DNA of 64,000 bases, taken from assembly GCF_034008315.1 (NCBI RefSeq), contig NZ_CP125377.1:3918001-3982000 (forward strand), in the 5' to 3' direction. Positions 37,488 through 46,891 of this stretch are shown here, one piece after another. The translations under genes and the position numbers were made by a program. Below the pieces are notes generated by a model that worked only from the letters and a program-made list of their open reading frames with translations, did not search any database and was not told the DNA's origin. The stretch's first letter is position 1; the number at the start of each line of letters is the position of its first letter. This stretch comes from Pseudomonas sp. P8_241. GTDB lineage: Bacteria; Pseudomonadota; Gammaproteobacteria; Pseudomonadales; Pseudomonadaceae.

Positions 37488-38015
37488 ATGAAGAATCTAT
37501 TGCTGCGTATCAACGACAGGATCTACATGACCTGCATCTGGGTCGCGGGCCTGTCGGTATTGGCCATTTCCCTGATGATCCCCTGGGGCGTGTTCGCCCG
37601 TTACGTCCTCGGCACCGGCTCCAGCTGGCCGGAGCCTACGGCGATCCTGCTGATGATGGTCTTCACCTTCATCGGCGCCGCTGCCAGTTATCGCGCCGGT
37701 GCACACATGGCGGTGGCGATGCTCACCGACCGCATGCCCGCCGAAATGCGCAAAGCCGTCAGCGTGCTGTCGCAACTGCTGATGGCGACCATCTGCCTGT
37801 TCATGGCGATCTGGGGCACCAAGTTATGCCTGTCCACCTGGAACCAGTTCATGAGCGCCCTGCCGACGCTGCGCGTGGGCATCACCTACATGCCGATCCC
37901 GGTGGGCGGCGTGCTGACATTGATTTTTGTTCTGGAAAAACTCTTGCTCGGTGATCAGAGCAACCGTCGGGTCGTGCGTTTCGACCTCGTTGAAGAAAAT
38001 GAAGGTGCCGCTTAA
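37488..38015 (+). CDS. dctQ: TRAP transporter small membrane subunit DctQ
   Basis: 175 aa from ATG at 37488. Four hydrophobic segments, with the family block GTGSSWPEPTAILLMMVFTFIG (split here after GTGSSWPEPT) and GAAASYRAGAHMAVAMLTDR. It joins the binding protein to the large channel subunit in the inner membrane. Its TAA stop overlaps the dctM ATG by one base. Confidence 0.92.
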   Translation: MKNLLLRINDRIYMTCIWVAGLSVLAISLMIPWGVFARYVLGTGSSWPEPTAILLMMVFTFIGAAASYRAGAHMAVAMLTDRMPAEMRKAVSVLSQLLMATICLFMAIWGTKLCLSTWNQFMSALPTLRVGITYMPIPVGGVLTLIFVLEKLLLGDQSNRRVVRFDLVEENEGAA

Positions 38016-39295
38016 TGGACGCTCTGATTCTGCTCGGCAGCTTCATCGCTTTGATCCTGATCGGCATGCCGGTCGCCTACGCGCTGGGCCTTTCGGCGCT
38101 GATCGGTGCGTGGTGGATCGATATCCCCTTCCAGGCCTTGATGATTCAGGTCGCCGGGGGCGTGAACAAATTCTCGCTGTTGGCGATTCCGTTCTTCGTC
38201 CTGGCCGGCGCGATCATGGCCGAGGGTGGCATGTCGCGCCGGCTCGTGGCGTTCGCCGGGGTGCTGGTGGGCTTTGTGCGCGGCGGCTTGTCGCTGGTCA
38301 ACATCATGGCTTCGACCTTCTTCGGTGCGATCTCCGGTTCCTCGGTGGCGGACACCGCCTCGGTCGGTTCGGTGTTGATTCCGGAGATGGAGCGTCGTGG
38401 CTATCCCCGTGAATTCGCCACGGCCGTGACCGTCAGCGGCTCGGTGCAGGCCCTGCTGACACCACCGAGCCACAACTCGGTGCTGTACTCGCTGGCCGCG
38501 GGCGGTACGGTGTCGATTGCCTCGCTGTTCATGGCCGGTGTGGTGCCGGGCCTGTTGATGAGCGCGTGCCTGATGGTGCTGTGCCTGATCTTCGCCAAAA
38601 AGCGTGACTACCCCAAGGGCGAAGTCATTCCGATGCGCGAAGCGCTGAAGATCTGCGGCGAAGCCATGTGGGGCCTGATGGCGATGGTGATCATCCTCGG
38701 CGGCATTTTGTCGGGCATTTTCACCGCGACCGAATCGGCGGCGATTGCCGTGCTGTGGTCGTTCTTCGTCACCATGTTCATCTACCGCGACTACAAGTGG
38801 CGCGAGCTGCCGAAATTGATGCATCGCACGGTGCGCACGATTTCGATCGTGATGATCCTGATCGGCTTCGCCGCGAGCTTCGGCTACATCATGACGCTGA
38901 TGCAGATCCCGGCGAAGATCACCACGATGTTCCTGACCCTGTCGGACAACCGTTACGTGATCCTGATGTGCATCAACGTCATGCTGCTGTTGTTGGGCAC
39001 GGTGATGGACATGGCGCCGCTGATCCTGATCCTCACGCCGATTTTGATGCCGGTGATCCTCGGCATCGGCGTGGACCCGGTGCAATTCGGCATGATCATG
39101 CTGGTGAACCTGGGGATCGGCTTGATAACGCCGCCGGTGGGCGCGGTGCTCTTTGTGGGATCGGCCGTGGGTAAAGTCAGCATCGAATCGACCGTCAAAG
39201 CCCTGCTGCCGTTCTACGGCGTGCTGTTCCTGGTGCTGATGGCCGTGACCTACATTCCTGCGTTGTCGCTGTGGTTGCCGCATCTGGTGTTGTAA
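38015..39295 (+). CDS. dctM: TRAP transporter large membrane subunit DctM
   Basis: 426 aa with about 12 hydrophobic helices. DctM blocks: IPFFVLAGAIMAEGGMSRRL near residue 65, FFGAISGSSVADTASVGSVL near 105, and LVNLGIGLITPPVGAVLFVG near 365. It is the sodium-driven translocation channel for the TRAP system. Length is standard. Confidence 0.94.
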   Translation: MDALILLGSFIALILIGMPVAYALGLSALIGAWWIDIPFQALMIQVAGGVNKFSLLAIPFFVLAGAIMAEGGMSRRLVAFAGVLVGFVRGGLSLVNIMASTFFGAISGSSVADTASVGSVLIPEMERRGYPREFATAVTVSGSVQALLTPPSHNSVLYSLAAGGTVSIASLFMAGVVPGLLMSACLMVLCLIFAKKRDYPKGEVIPMREALKICGEAMWGLMAMVIILGGILSGIFTATESAAIAVLWSFFVTMFIYRDYKWRELPKLMHRTVRTISIVMILIGFAASFGYIMTLMQIPAKITTMFLTLSDNRYVILMCINVMLLLLGTVMDMAPLILILTPILMPVILGIGVDPVQFGMIMLVNLGIGLITPPVGAVLFVGSAVGKVSIESTVKALLPFYGVLFLVLMAVTYIPALSLWLPHLVL

Positions 39296-39302
39296 CGCTT
39301 TT

Positions 39303-39370
39303 CTGTAGGAGCCGGCTTGCCGGCGATGGCCATCTCAAGGACGTCATCGCCGGCAAGCCGGGCTCCTACA
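39303..39370. repeat. REPIN, GGCTTGCCGGCGA type
   Basis: Inverted arms 39303-39327 and 39345-39370 lie directly after dctM and before the epimerase gene, as a likely mRNA end or attenuation point. Confidence 0.88.
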
Positions 39371-39408
39371 CAAAGCATTCCCTGCATTCGCCTACATCGC
39401 TGGTCAAT

Positions 39409-40278
39409 ATGAAGCCAACACTGCTCGAACTCGAAGACGAATTCACCCGCCTCACCCTCGCCCCGGAACTCGGGGCGAGCATCGTCAACTGGACTGTGCG
39501 CAGCACCGGCCTGCCCTTGCTGCGACACGCCGATGAGCACGCCCTGAACACCGGCCTGCCGGGCAAACTCGGCTGTTTTCCCTTGATCCCCTGGTCCAAC
39601 CGCATTGCCGAAGGCGGTTTCGACTGCCCCGATGGTTGGCTGGCCCTTGCGCCGAACAGCCTCACCGATCCCCTGCCCATCCACGGCAGCGCCTGGCAAC
39701 AACCCTGGCAGGTGGTGTCTCATTCAGCGAACGAAGTGGTTCTGCAACTCGACAGCACAACCCCCTTCGCCTACCGCGCCCGGCAGCGTTTTCATCTGAA
39801 CGCGGGCAAGCTGAGCATCGAGCTGCATGTCACCCATCTTGCCGAACGCGCTGCGTGGCACGGGTTGGGCTTGCACCCGTTTCTGCCACGTACGGCGAAC
39901 ACACTACTGCAAGCGCCGGCGCAACAGGTCTGGTTGTGCGATTCGAAAAAACTACCGACCCGACTCAGCGAATTGCCGCAAGAGTGGAGCTTTCAGCAAC
40001 CCAATGCATTACCCGAAACGCTTGTCGATAACGGATTTTGCGCGTGGGATGGCCACTGCCTGATCCAGCAACCGGACCTTGGTTATGAACTGCAATGCCA
40101 GGCCAGCGGCAGCGATTACTACCTGCTCTACTGCCCCCTGGGCCTGGCGTTTTTCTGCATTGAGCCGGTCAGCCACCCGGTCAATGCACATCACTTGCCC
40201 GGTCGGCCGGGATTGCGCTTGCTGGAACAAGGGCAATCCGCGCAACTGGGGTTCAGCCTGCAATATCGAGCGATATAA
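39409..40278 (+). CDS. Aldose 1-epimerase family protein
   Basis: 289 aa from ATG at 39409; the earlier reading starts inside dctM. Mutarotase fold: GCFPLIPWSNRIAEGGF near residue 60 carries the conserved N-R pair, IHGSAWQQPW near 95 the catalytic His, and HGLGLHPFLPR near 148 a second His. It would interconvert anomers of a sugar or uronic acid to supply Udh with the right form. It has no signal peptide. No regulator gene accompanies this hexuronate module. Confidence 0.85.
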   Translation: MKPTLLELEDEFTRLTLAPELGASIVNWTVRSTGLPLLRHADEHALNTGLPGKLGCFPLIPWSNRIAEGGFDCPDGWLALAPNSLTDPLPIHGSAWQQPWQVVSHSANEVVLQLDSTTPFAYRARQRFHLNAGKLSIELHVTHLAERAAWHGLGLHPFLPRTANTLLQAPAQQVWLCDSKKLPTRLSELPQEWSFQQPNALPETLVDNGFCAWDGHCLIQQPDLGYELQCQASGSDYYLLYCPLGLAFFCIEPVSHPVNAHHLPGRPGLRLLEQGQSAQLGFSLQYRAI

Positions 40279-40283
40279 ACGCG

Positions 40284-42011
40284 TTAACCCAGTAACTGGC
40301 TCAACACCGCGCGCAACTTGCCTGGCTTCACCGGTTTGTTCAGCAGCGGTGCAGCGAGTCGTTGCAGGGAGCGCCGGCACTGGTCGGTGCGGTCGGCGGT
40401 GATGATCACGGCGGGAATGTTCTGCACAAAGTGCTCGCGCAAATGCCGGACCACCTCACAGCCAACCACGCCGTGATCGAGGTGATAGTCCGCCAGTATC
40501 AAATCCGGTGCGTGACCGCCCAACGCAACCAGCGCAGAAGTTTCATCAGTGGCTGTCACAACGTCACAACCCCACTGCCCGAGCAACGCGCTCATGCTAT
40601 CGAGAATACTCACTTCATTGTCCAGCACCAACAGGCGGCGCCCTGGCAACGGGTCGCCCGCCCCTGCCTGCGGCACCGTTTGGCTGACGGGCAATGGAAC
40701 CTCGGCGGAAATCGGCACGTCGATGCTGAACATCGAACCGCGCCCCGGCGCCGATTTCACGCCGATGGTATAACCGAGAATCTTGGCGATGCGCTCGACA
40801 ATCGCCAGCCCCAGACCAACACCTTTGCGGTCGGCGGCGCGTCCGACGTCCAGTTGATTGAACTCCAGGAAGATCGAGTCCAGGCGATCCGCGGCGATCC
40901 CGCGCCCGGTGTCCCACACCTCAAGGCGCAACATCGCGCCGCGACGCCTGGCCCCCAGCAGAATGCTGCCCTCGTCGGTATAACGACAGGCATTGCTGAG
41001 GAAATTACGCAGGATCCGCGTCAGCAGACGTAAATCGGTATTGATGGCGCAATCGACCGCGTGCACGCGCAGGTTCAAGCCTTCCGCCTGCGCAACCGAC
41101 TGGAACTCCGACACCAGCGGCCCGAACAACTCGTCGAGGTGATAAGGCGCAACGTCAGGTTTGACGGCGGCCTGATCGAGCCGGGAAATATCGAGCAGAT
41201 CCGTGAGCAGGTCCTCGGCGCCTTCAAGGGCTTGATGGGTGCGCTCTACCAGCACCTGTTCGGATGCCGGCAACTGGCGCTCGCGCAAGGTAGAAATCAG
41301 CAACCGTGCGGCGTTCAGCGGTTGCAGCAGGTCGTGGCTGGCGGCGGCGAGGTATTTGTCCTTGCTGTGATTGGCGGCCTGCGCCGCATCCCGGGCATGG
41401 CGCAAGGCCCTGGCGATCAGTTTGCGCTGGACGATCTGCTGCTGAAGATTTCGATTGGCCTCGAGTAATTCATCGGTGCGAGCGGCGACGCGGTGCTCCA
41501 GTTCATCGTTGAGCTGCTGCAAGTGTCGCTGCGCCTGTTTGCGCTCGGTGATGTCGGCGACAAATCCTTCGACCAGCTCCTCATGCCCCGGCTTGAGCAA
41601 CAGGTTCATCAGCACATCGATGTGGCTGCCATCCTTGCGGCGCAGACGGGTTTCATAGGCGTTCAGGCTGCGTTCGCGGGTGAGGATTTCGCCGATGTGT
41701 TCCAGCTCCGGCGTGCCGTCGATAAACAGGTTGGCGGCCAGGTCCGTCAGGGAAAACAGCACTTCCTGCGGATCCTTGTAGCCAAGCATGTGTGCCAGTG
41801 CCGGATTGGCGGCGCGCATGCCATCGCGCAGGCTGGCCTGGAAGATGCCATTCACCGCGTTTTCAAAGAGCCACTTGTAACGATTGCGCTCGGCCTCCAG
41901 TTCATCCAGGCGCGCAGCCAGCTCCGGGTAATGGCTCTTGCGGGCCGAGTGATTACCCAGTCCCAACAGGCCGGTCAGCGCCCTTTGCTGCTCGTCAGAG
42001 GGCTTCGCCAT
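40284..42011 (-). CDS. ercS: Hybrid sensor histidine kinase (ErcS-like)
   Basis: 575 aa from ATG at 42011 (GAGG 6 nt upstream), overlapping the ercA end by 17 nt. A PAS domain (about residues 45-160), a coiled coil (165-210), the H-box KYLAAASHDLLQPLNAARLL near 218, N- and G-boxes NFLSNACRYT and GVGLGLAIV, then a receiver domain with the phospho-Asp in LILADYHLD near 500. No membrane segment, so a cytosolic sensor. The ercA-ercS arrangement matches P. aeruginosa PA1991-PA1992, which takes part in control of ethanol oxidation. Confidence 0.88.
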   Translation of the reverse strand: MAKPSDEQQRALTGLLGLGNHSARKSHYPELAARLDELEAERNRYKWLFENAVNGIFQASLRDGMRAANPALAHMLGYKDPQEVLFSLTDLAANLFIDGTPELEHIGEILTRERSLNAYETRLRRKDGSHIDVLMNLLLKPGHEELVEGFVADITERKQAQRHLQQLNDELEHRVAARTDELLEANRNLQQQIVQRKLIARALRHARDAAQAANHSKDKYLAAASHDLLQPLNAARLLISTLRERQLPASEQVLVERTHQALEGAEDLLTDLLDISRLDQAAVKPDVAPYHLDELFGPLVSEFQSVAQAEGLNLRVHAVDCAINTDLRLLTRILRNFLSNACRYTDEGSILLGARRRGAMLRLEVWDTGRGIAADRLDSIFLEFNQLDVGRAADRKGVGLGLAIVERIAKILGYTIGVKSAPGRGSMFSIDVPISAEVPLPVSQTVPQAGAGDPLPGRRLLVLDNEVSILDSMSALLGQWGCDVVTATDETSALVALGGHAPDLILADYHLDHGVVGCEVVRHLREHFVQNIPAVIITADRTDQCRRSLQRLAAPLLNKPVKPGKLRAVLSQLLG

Positions 42012-43158
42012 ACACGACCTCGACGTCACGCTGACTGGATTCGCGCGGGTTGGTCAGGATGCACGGATCGTGCATCGCATGCTGCGACAGAAACGGAATG
42101 TCCGAGGTCCTGACCCCGTGCAGACCCAGGGTCTCGTGGAAACCGATGGCACGCTTCAGCGCGATCAGGTGTTCGACCAGTCGCCCGCAAATCTGCCGGT
42201 GGTTCAGGCCTCGGCAATCGATGCCCAACGTTTCGGCAATCACCTTGAAGCGATCCGGCGCCGAGTTGTAGTTGAACGCCACCACATGCTCCACCAACAC
42301 TGCGTTGCACAAGCCGTGGGGCAAGTCGAGAAAACCGCCCAGACTATGGGACATGGCATGCACCGCACCGAGGATCGCGTTGGAGAACGCCAACCCGGCC
42401 TGCATGCTGCCGAGCATGATTTTTTCGCGCAGCGCGATGTCCGTCGGGTTAGCGATCATCTGCACCAGGTTACCGTTGATCAGGCGCATGGCTTCAAGCG
42501 CATGGGGATCGGTCAGCGGTCCGTTACCGGTGGAAACAAAGGCCTCGATGGCATGCACCAGGGCGTCGATGCCGGTACAGGCCGACAGGAACGGGTCCAT
42601 GCTCAAGGTGGTTTCCGGGTCGATCAGCGAAACGTCGGGCACCACGGCCTTGCTGACGATGGAGAACTTCATGCGTTCCTGCTGGTTGGAAATGATCACG
42701 AATTGCGAGACATCGGCCGAGGTGCCGGCGGTGGTCGGAATCAGGATCAGCGGCGGGCTGGGCACGCGGATGGTGTCCACGCCTTCAAACTCAAGGATGC
42801 TGCGGCCATGGGCAACAACGATACCGATGCCTTTGCCGCAATCCATCGGGCTGCCGCCACCGACGGCGACGATCACGTCGCAGTGGTTTTCCCGGTACAA
42901 CTCGGCACCGCGCATCACTTCCTCCACCCGTGGGTTCGGTGAAACGTCGGTGTACAGGCAGTACTCGATGCCCAGCGCTTGCAGGCTGGCCTCGACATCG
43001 GCGACCCAACCGGCGGCAACCACACCGGGGTCACTGACCACCAGGACCTTGCGTGCGCCAAAGGTCTTGGCGTAATTGCCGACACTGTGCCGGCTACCGG
43101 CGCCGAAGATGATTTCAGGGGACACGAATTTACGCAGCTGGTTGAGACTCTGGCTCAT
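41995..43158 (-). CDS. ercA: Iron-containing alcohol dehydrogenase ErcA
   Basis: 387 aa. NAD-binding GGGSPMDCGKGIGIV near residue 95; metal site AMSHSLGGFLDLPHGLCNAVL near 255-285 with the conserved His residues. Members of this branch (PA1991, PP_2682) sit in PQQ ethanol-oxidation clusters and are thought to act in signalling as much as in catalysis. Coupled to the sensor kinase gene by overlap. The start at 43158 fits the family length; the reading from 43224 adds 22 residues without support. Confidence 0.9.
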   Translation of the reverse strand: MSQSLNQLRKFVSPEIIFGAGSRHSVGNYAKTFGARKVLVVSDPGVVAAGWVADVEASLQALGIEYCLYTDVSPNPRVEEVMRGAELYRENHCDVIVAVGGGSPMDCGKGIGIVVAHGRSILEFEGVDTIRVPSPPLILIPTTAGTSADVSQFVIISNQQERMKFSIVSKAVVPDVSLIDPETTLSMDPFLSACTGIDALVHAIEAFVSTGNGPLTDPHALEAMRLINGNLVQMIANPTDIALREKIMLGSMQAGLAFSNAILGAVHAMSHSLGGFLDLPHGLCNAVLVEHVVAFNYNSAPDRFKVIAETLGIDCRGLNHRQICGRLVEHLIALKRAIGFHETLGLHGVRTSDIPFLSQHAMHDPCILTNPRESSQRDVEVVYGEAL

Positions 43159-43257
43159 TGGAAAGCCTGTTTTTATTGTTTTGGAAGGTAGAAACCACAC
43201 TAAACCATCCAGCTGTGAATGCAATCAGACCAAGGTCACTGGCCCAGACACAGATCA

Positions 43258-43341
43258 CTGTAGGAGCGAGCTTGCTCGCGATGGTGTGTCAGCAAACCAA
43301 AGTCAACTGGCACACCATCGCGAGCAGGCTCGCTCCTACAG
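43258..43341. repeat. REPIN, GAGCGAGCTTGCTCGCGA family
   Basis: Long inverted arms between pqqE and ercA; probably ends the pqq transcript, so ercA needs a promoter in 43160-43257. Confidence 0.88.
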
Positions 43342-43359
43342 GGGATTTTTGTCGCTGGG

Positions 43360-44502
43360 CTATCCGCGATAGATCAGCTGCGAAGCCTTCGCATTGCGCA
43401 GCGTCAGGTGTTCGATCCCCTGCCCCGGTTCCTCGGCTTCTTCACGGGCCTTGAGGATCACACCGTGATGCGGCGACTTGCTGCACACCGGGTCGGCATT
43501 GCTGGCATCGCCGGTCAGCATGAAGGCCTGGCAGCGGCACCCACCCAGGTCCTTGTGTTTTTCATCGCAGGAGCGGCACGGTTCTTTCATCCAGTCATCG
43601 CCACGAAAACGATTGAAGCCGAAGGACTCGTTCCAGATGTGCGAGAGGCTGTGCTCGCGCACGTTGGGAAACGGTACCGGCAATTGCCGCGCACTGTGGC
43701 AAGGCAAGGCTGTGCCGTCGGGAGTGATGTCGAGAAACAGGTTGGCCCAACCATTCATGCAGGTCTTGGGACGCTCTTCGTAGTAGTCCGGGGTGACGAA
43801 GATCAGCTTGCACGGATGACCCTGGGCATCAAGGCGTTCGCGGTATTCATAGGTGATGCGCTCGGCACGCTGCAACTGCTCGCGGGTGGGCAACAGGCCG
43901 ACGCGATTGAGCTCCGCCCAGCCATAGAATTGGCAGGTGGCCAACTCAACAAAATCCGCTTCCAGCGCCAGGCACAAGTCGATGATTTGCGCGATCCGGT
44001 CGATGTTGTGCCGATGGGTGACAAAGTTCAGCACCATCGGATAGCCCTGGGCTTTCACCGCACGGGCCATGGCGAGTTTCTGTGCAAAGGCCTTGCGCGA
44101 GCCGGCGAGCATGTTGTTCACCGCCTCGTCGGCGGCCTGGAAGCTGATCTGGATATGGTCCAGCCCGGCCACCTTGAAATCGCGCACCTTTTGCTCGGTC
44201 AGGCCGATGCCGGAGGTGATCAGGTTGGTGTAGTAGCCCATGTCCCGCGCAGCTTTGATCAACTCGGCCAGGTCCTGACGCACCAACGGCTCGCCCCCGG
44301 AAAAACCCAATTGCGCGGCACCCATCTCTCGCGCTTCACCGAAAACGCGAATCCATTCTTGCGTACTCAGCTCCTCGCCGTGCCGGGCAAAGTCCAACGG
44401 GTTGGAGCAATACGGGCATTGCAGCGGACAGCGATAAGTCAGTTCGGCAAGCAGCCATAACGGCGGGCCGGGCAGCGTCTCACTCGATCCAGAACTGCGC
44501 AT
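43360..44502 (-). CDS. pqqE: PQQ biosynthesis radical SAM enzyme PqqE
   Basis: 380 aa from ATG at 44502 (GGAGG 6 nt upstream). It makes the first Glu-Tyr carbon-carbon link in PqqA. Radical SAM cluster at C25, C29 and C32 ([12 protein letters not shown]); [12 protein letters not shown] binds SAM; the C-terminal SPASM part has [17 protein letters not shown], then [20 protein letters not shown]. Overlaps pqqD by 23 nt. Acts with PqqD as peptide carrier. Confidence 0.95.
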   Translation of the reverse strand: MRSSGSSETLPGPPLWLLAELTYRCPLQCPYCSNPLDFARHGEELSTQEWIRVFGEAREMGAAQLGFSGGEPLVRQDLAELIKAARDMGYYTNLITSGIGLTEQKVRDFKVAGLDHIQISFQAADEAVNNMLAGSRKAFAQKLAMARAVKAQGYPMVLNFVTHRHNIDRIAQIIDLCLALEADFVELATCQFYGWAELNRVGLLPTREQLQRAERITYEYRERLDAQGHPCKLIFVTPDYYEERPKTCMNGWANLFLDITPDGTALPCHSARQLPVPFPNVREHSLSHIWNESFGFNRFRGDDWMKEPCRSCDEKHKDLGGCRCQAFMLTGDASNADPVCSKSPHHGVILKAREEAEEPGQGIEHLTLRNAKASQLIYRG

Positions 44503-44752
44503 GCGCCACCTCCAGGAATGCCAGCACATCCTCATCGATTCCCGGAACGCCGGGGAACACCGTGGTCAATTGTTCAATGATGGTCGCGACGCTGCGCTGG
44601 CCGTTGATCAGGCCAAGGATCTGTCCGGCACTGGCGTTGAGTTTGATCATGCCTTCGGGGTAGAGCAGCACGTGACAGTCCTGGCGCGGCTCCCATTGCA
44701 GGCGAAAACCGCGACGCAAGGCCGGTGACTGCTGGCGATTGATCAGGCTCAC
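44480..44752 (-). CDS. pqqD: PQQ biosynthesis peptide chaperone PqqD
   Basis: 90 aa with a GTG start at 44752 that overlaps the pqqC stop (GTGA). The sequence [22 protein letters not shown], split as two blocks, then [18 protein letters not shown] and a C-terminal helix ([18 protein letters not shown]) matches the winged-helix PqqD fold, which presents PqqA to PqqE. No ATG begins this frame at the right place, so length-based ORF calls would mis-start it. Confidence 0.93.
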   Translation of the reverse strand: MSLINRQQSPALRRGFRLQWEPRQDCHVLLYPEGMIKLNASAGQILGLINGQRSVATIIEQLTTVFPGVPGIDEDVLAFLEVAHAQFWIE

Positions 44753-45501
44753 AGGGCGATCCCCCGATGCCAGACGTTGTCGCCGGTGACCGTGTGATAC
44801 GGCGGGCGTTCCAGCTCGTAGGCCATGCTCATGGCATCGAGCATGCTCCACAGCACGTCGAGCTTGAATTGCAGAATGTCGAGCATGCGTTGCTGCCCCT
44901 CGGCGGTCACGTAGTGCGCCAGCGTGATGCGCAAACCGTGCTCGACATCGCGCCGCGCCTGGCTCAGGCGTGTGCGAAAGTAGTCGTAGCCGGCGACGTC
45001 GATCCACGGATAGTGAGTCGGCCAGGCGTCGAGTCGCGATTGATGGATCTGCGGCGCGAACAATTCGGTCAGCGAGCTGCTGGCCGCTTCCTGCCAACAG
45101 GCGCGACGGGCGAAATTGACGTAGGCGTCCACGGCGAACCGAACGCCGGGCAGCACCAGTTCCTGAGACACAATCTGCTCGCGATCCAGCCCCACCGCTT
45201 CACCCAGGCGCAGCCAGGCTTCGATGCCGCCCTCGCTGCCGGGGACGCCATCGTGGTCGAGAATCCGTTGCAGCCATTCCCGGCGCACGTCGCGGTCCGG
45301 GCAGTTGGCGAGAATCGCGGCGTCTTTCAGGGGGATGTTGACCTGATAGTAAAAGCGGTTAGCGACCCAGCCCTGAATCTGCTCGCGGCTGGCGCGGCCG
45401 GCGTACATGGCTTGGTGGAATGGGTGGTGGATGTGGTAATAGGCGCCCTTGGCGCGCAGGGTCTGCTCGAATTCGCTTGGGGTCATGGGGGTGTCGGTCA
45501 T
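44749..45501 (-). CDS. pqqC: Pyrroloquinoline-quinone synthase PqqC
   Basis: 250 aa from ATG at 45501 (GGAG 7 nt upstream). The last step of PQQ synthesis, an oxygen-dependent ring closure and eight-electron oxidation without metal. [20 protein letters not shown] near residue 22, [17 protein letters not shown] and ILDHDG near 80 form the active pocket; helical heme-oxygenase-like fold. Separated from pqqB by a 124-nt gap that contains a REPIN. Confidence 0.95.
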   Translation of the reverse strand: MTDTPMTPSEFEQTLRAKGAYYHIHHPFHQAMYAGRASREQIQGWVANRFYYQVNIPLKDAAILANCPDRDVRREWLQRILDHDGVPGSEGGIEAWLRLGEAVGLDREQIVSQELVLPGVRFAVDAYVNFARRACWQEAASSSLTELFAPQIHQSRLDAWPTHYPWIDVAGYDYFRTRLSQARRDVEHGLRITLAHYVTAEGQQRMLDILQFKLDVLWSMLDAMSMAYELERPPYHTVTGDNVWHRGIAL

Positions 45502-45541
45502 TGCGGGTCTCCGGGGAATCTGCTGTGTCTGGTCTGGTCTC

Positions 45542-45613
45542 AGCGCTGGCAAGCCAGCTCCCACAGGTTTTTGTGTACACCGCAGAACCCTGTGGGAGTT
45601 GGCTTGCCAGCGA
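45542..45613. repeat. REPIN inside the pqq operon
   Basis: GGCTTGCCAGC-family arms between pqqB and pqqC. It breaks an otherwise tight operon and could reduce or stabilise the mRNA halves differently. Confidence 0.88.
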
Positions 45614-45625
45614 AGGCGTCCTTCG

Positions 45626-46540
45626 CTACAGCTCAATACTCATGCCGTCATAAGCCACTTCAATCCCCCGCCGCTCCAGCAAGGCCCGTTCGGCGGAGTC
45701 TTCGTCGAGAATGGGATTGGTGTTGTTGATGTGGATCAGCACCTTGCGCTGGCGGTTGAAATCCTCCAGCACTTCAAGCATCCCGCCGGGGCCGCTTTGT
45801 GCGAGGTGTCCCATGTCGCTGCCCAGGCTCTGGCCGACTTCACAGATGCGCATTTCGTCATCACGCCACAGGGTGCCGTCCAGCAGCAGGCAATCGGCAC
45901 GCTGCATCCAGCCCAGCACTTCATCGTCAATTCGACCCAGGCCAGGCGCATAGAACAGCGAGGCGCCGTTGCGCAGGTCTTCGATGAACAAGCCAATGGT
46001 GTCGCCCGGTTGCGGGTTGCCGCGATTGGGCGAATACGGCGGCGCGTTGCTCACCAGAGGAATGGCGCGCAACTGTAGGTGTTCACAGGCCGGGATGCTG
46101 AACGGCTGACGCTCAAGACCGATCGGCTGCCATTGCAACCCAGCGTTCCAGTGTCCGAGCATGTTGAACAGCGGGAAACCACTGCTCAGATCCTGATGCA
46201 CGCGCTCGGTGCACCACACGTCATGCGGGCAACCTTCACGCAGGCTGAGCAAACCGGTGCAATGGTCGATCTGGCTGTCCAGCAGCACGATACCGGCGAT
46301 GGCGCTGTCACGCAGGCGCCGTGCCGGTTGCAGTGGCGCAAAACTCTCGAGTTGCGCGCGAATGTCCGGGGAAGCGTTGCACAGCACCCACTCCACACCG
46401 TCGTCACTCAGGGCAATCGACGACTGCGTACGGCGCTGTGCCCGCAGGCTGCCATTGCGCACACCGGCGCACTGGCGGCAGTTGCAGTTCCACTGCGGAA
46501 AACCACCGCCAGCGGCGGAACCGAGGATACGGATGTGCAT
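45626..46540 (-). CDS. pqqB: PQQ biosynthesis protein PqqB
   Basis: 304 aa metallo-beta-lactamase-fold protein, proposed to hydroxylate the diamino acid intermediate. N-terminal [20 protein letters not shown] with the Cys cluster NCNCRQCAG, then [18 protein letters not shown] in the metal region, and [18 protein letters not shown] near the C-terminus. It starts 56 nt after pqqA, beyond a stem-loop. Confidence 0.95.
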   Translation of the reverse strand: MHIRILGSAAGGGFPQWNCNCRQCAGVRNGSLRAQRRTQSSIALSDDGVEWVLCNASPDIRAQLESFAPLQPARRLRDSAIAGIVLLDSQIDHCTGLLSLREGCPHDVWCTERVHQDLSSGFPLFNMLGHWNAGLQWQPIGLERQPFSIPACEHLQLRAIPLVSNAPPYSPNRGNPQPGDTIGLFIEDLRNGASLFYAPGLGRIDDEVLGWMQRADCLLLDGTLWRDDEMRICEVGQSLGSDMGHLAQSGPGGMLEVLEDFNRQRKVLIHINNTNPILDEDSAERALLERRGIEVAYDGMSIEL

Positions 46541-46562
46541 GGCGGATGCTCCAGAAGGCAGG

Positions 46563-46588
46563 CCCGGCCAACGCAGCGGCTGGCCGGG
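46563..46588 (-). promoter_or_regulatory. Stem-loop between pqqA and pqqB
   Basis: 8-bp arms CCCGGCCA (46563-46570) and TGGCCGGG (46581-46588) with a 10-nt loop. It has no T-run, so it is likely a partial terminator or RNA-stability element giving more pqqA than pqqB message. Confidence 0.7.
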
Positions 46589-46595
46589 TGATCAA

Positions 46596-46667
46596 TCAAC
46601 GGTTGGCGAAATACATCGTCACTTCGAAGCCAATGCGCAGATCGGTAAACGCGGGTTTAGTCCACAT
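46596..46667 (-). CDS. pqqA: PQQ precursor peptide PqqA
   Basis: 23 aa, MWTKPAFTDLRIGFEVTMYF then ANR. Glu15 and Tyr19 (the E-V-T-M-Y motif) are the residues cross-linked to become PQQ. GAGGA lies about 7 nt before the ATG at 46667. First gene of the pqqABCDE set. No peptidase gene (pqqF, pqqG or pqqH) is in the window, so the cutting enzyme must be encoded elsewhere. Confidence 0.95.
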   Translation of the reverse strand: MWTKPAFTDLRIGFEVTMYFANR

Positions 46668-46802
46668 GGGTCATTCCTCTTCTTGTGCCCGGGTGATTCC
46701 GGTAGAGCCATTAATGCACGGGGCGTTGAGTGCCCGAATGCTACTTTCGAAGGAGTTGGCGGGGTGATTTGGTAGGGGGTATGCGCGGTGTCAGATACAG
46801 CC

Positions 46803-46866
46803 ATTCGCTGGCAAGCCAGCTCCTACAGGTATTGCGCATTCCTGTAGGAGCTGGCTTGCCAGCGAA
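46803..46866. repeat. REPIN between exaC and pqqA
   Basis: GGCTTGCCAGC-family arms with a short ATTGCGCATT spacer, just after the exaC stop. The rest of the gap to 46667 presumably contains the pqqA promoter. Confidence 0.88.
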
Positions 46867-46891
46867 CGCCGTTACCCGATTTCGAGTCGGG

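Noticed and set aside
38012..39283. 423-aa minus-strand ORF rich in His, Gln and Arg
   Set aside because: Exact antisense shadow of dctM; composition is that of a GC-rich complement and no ribosome site or family motif is seen.
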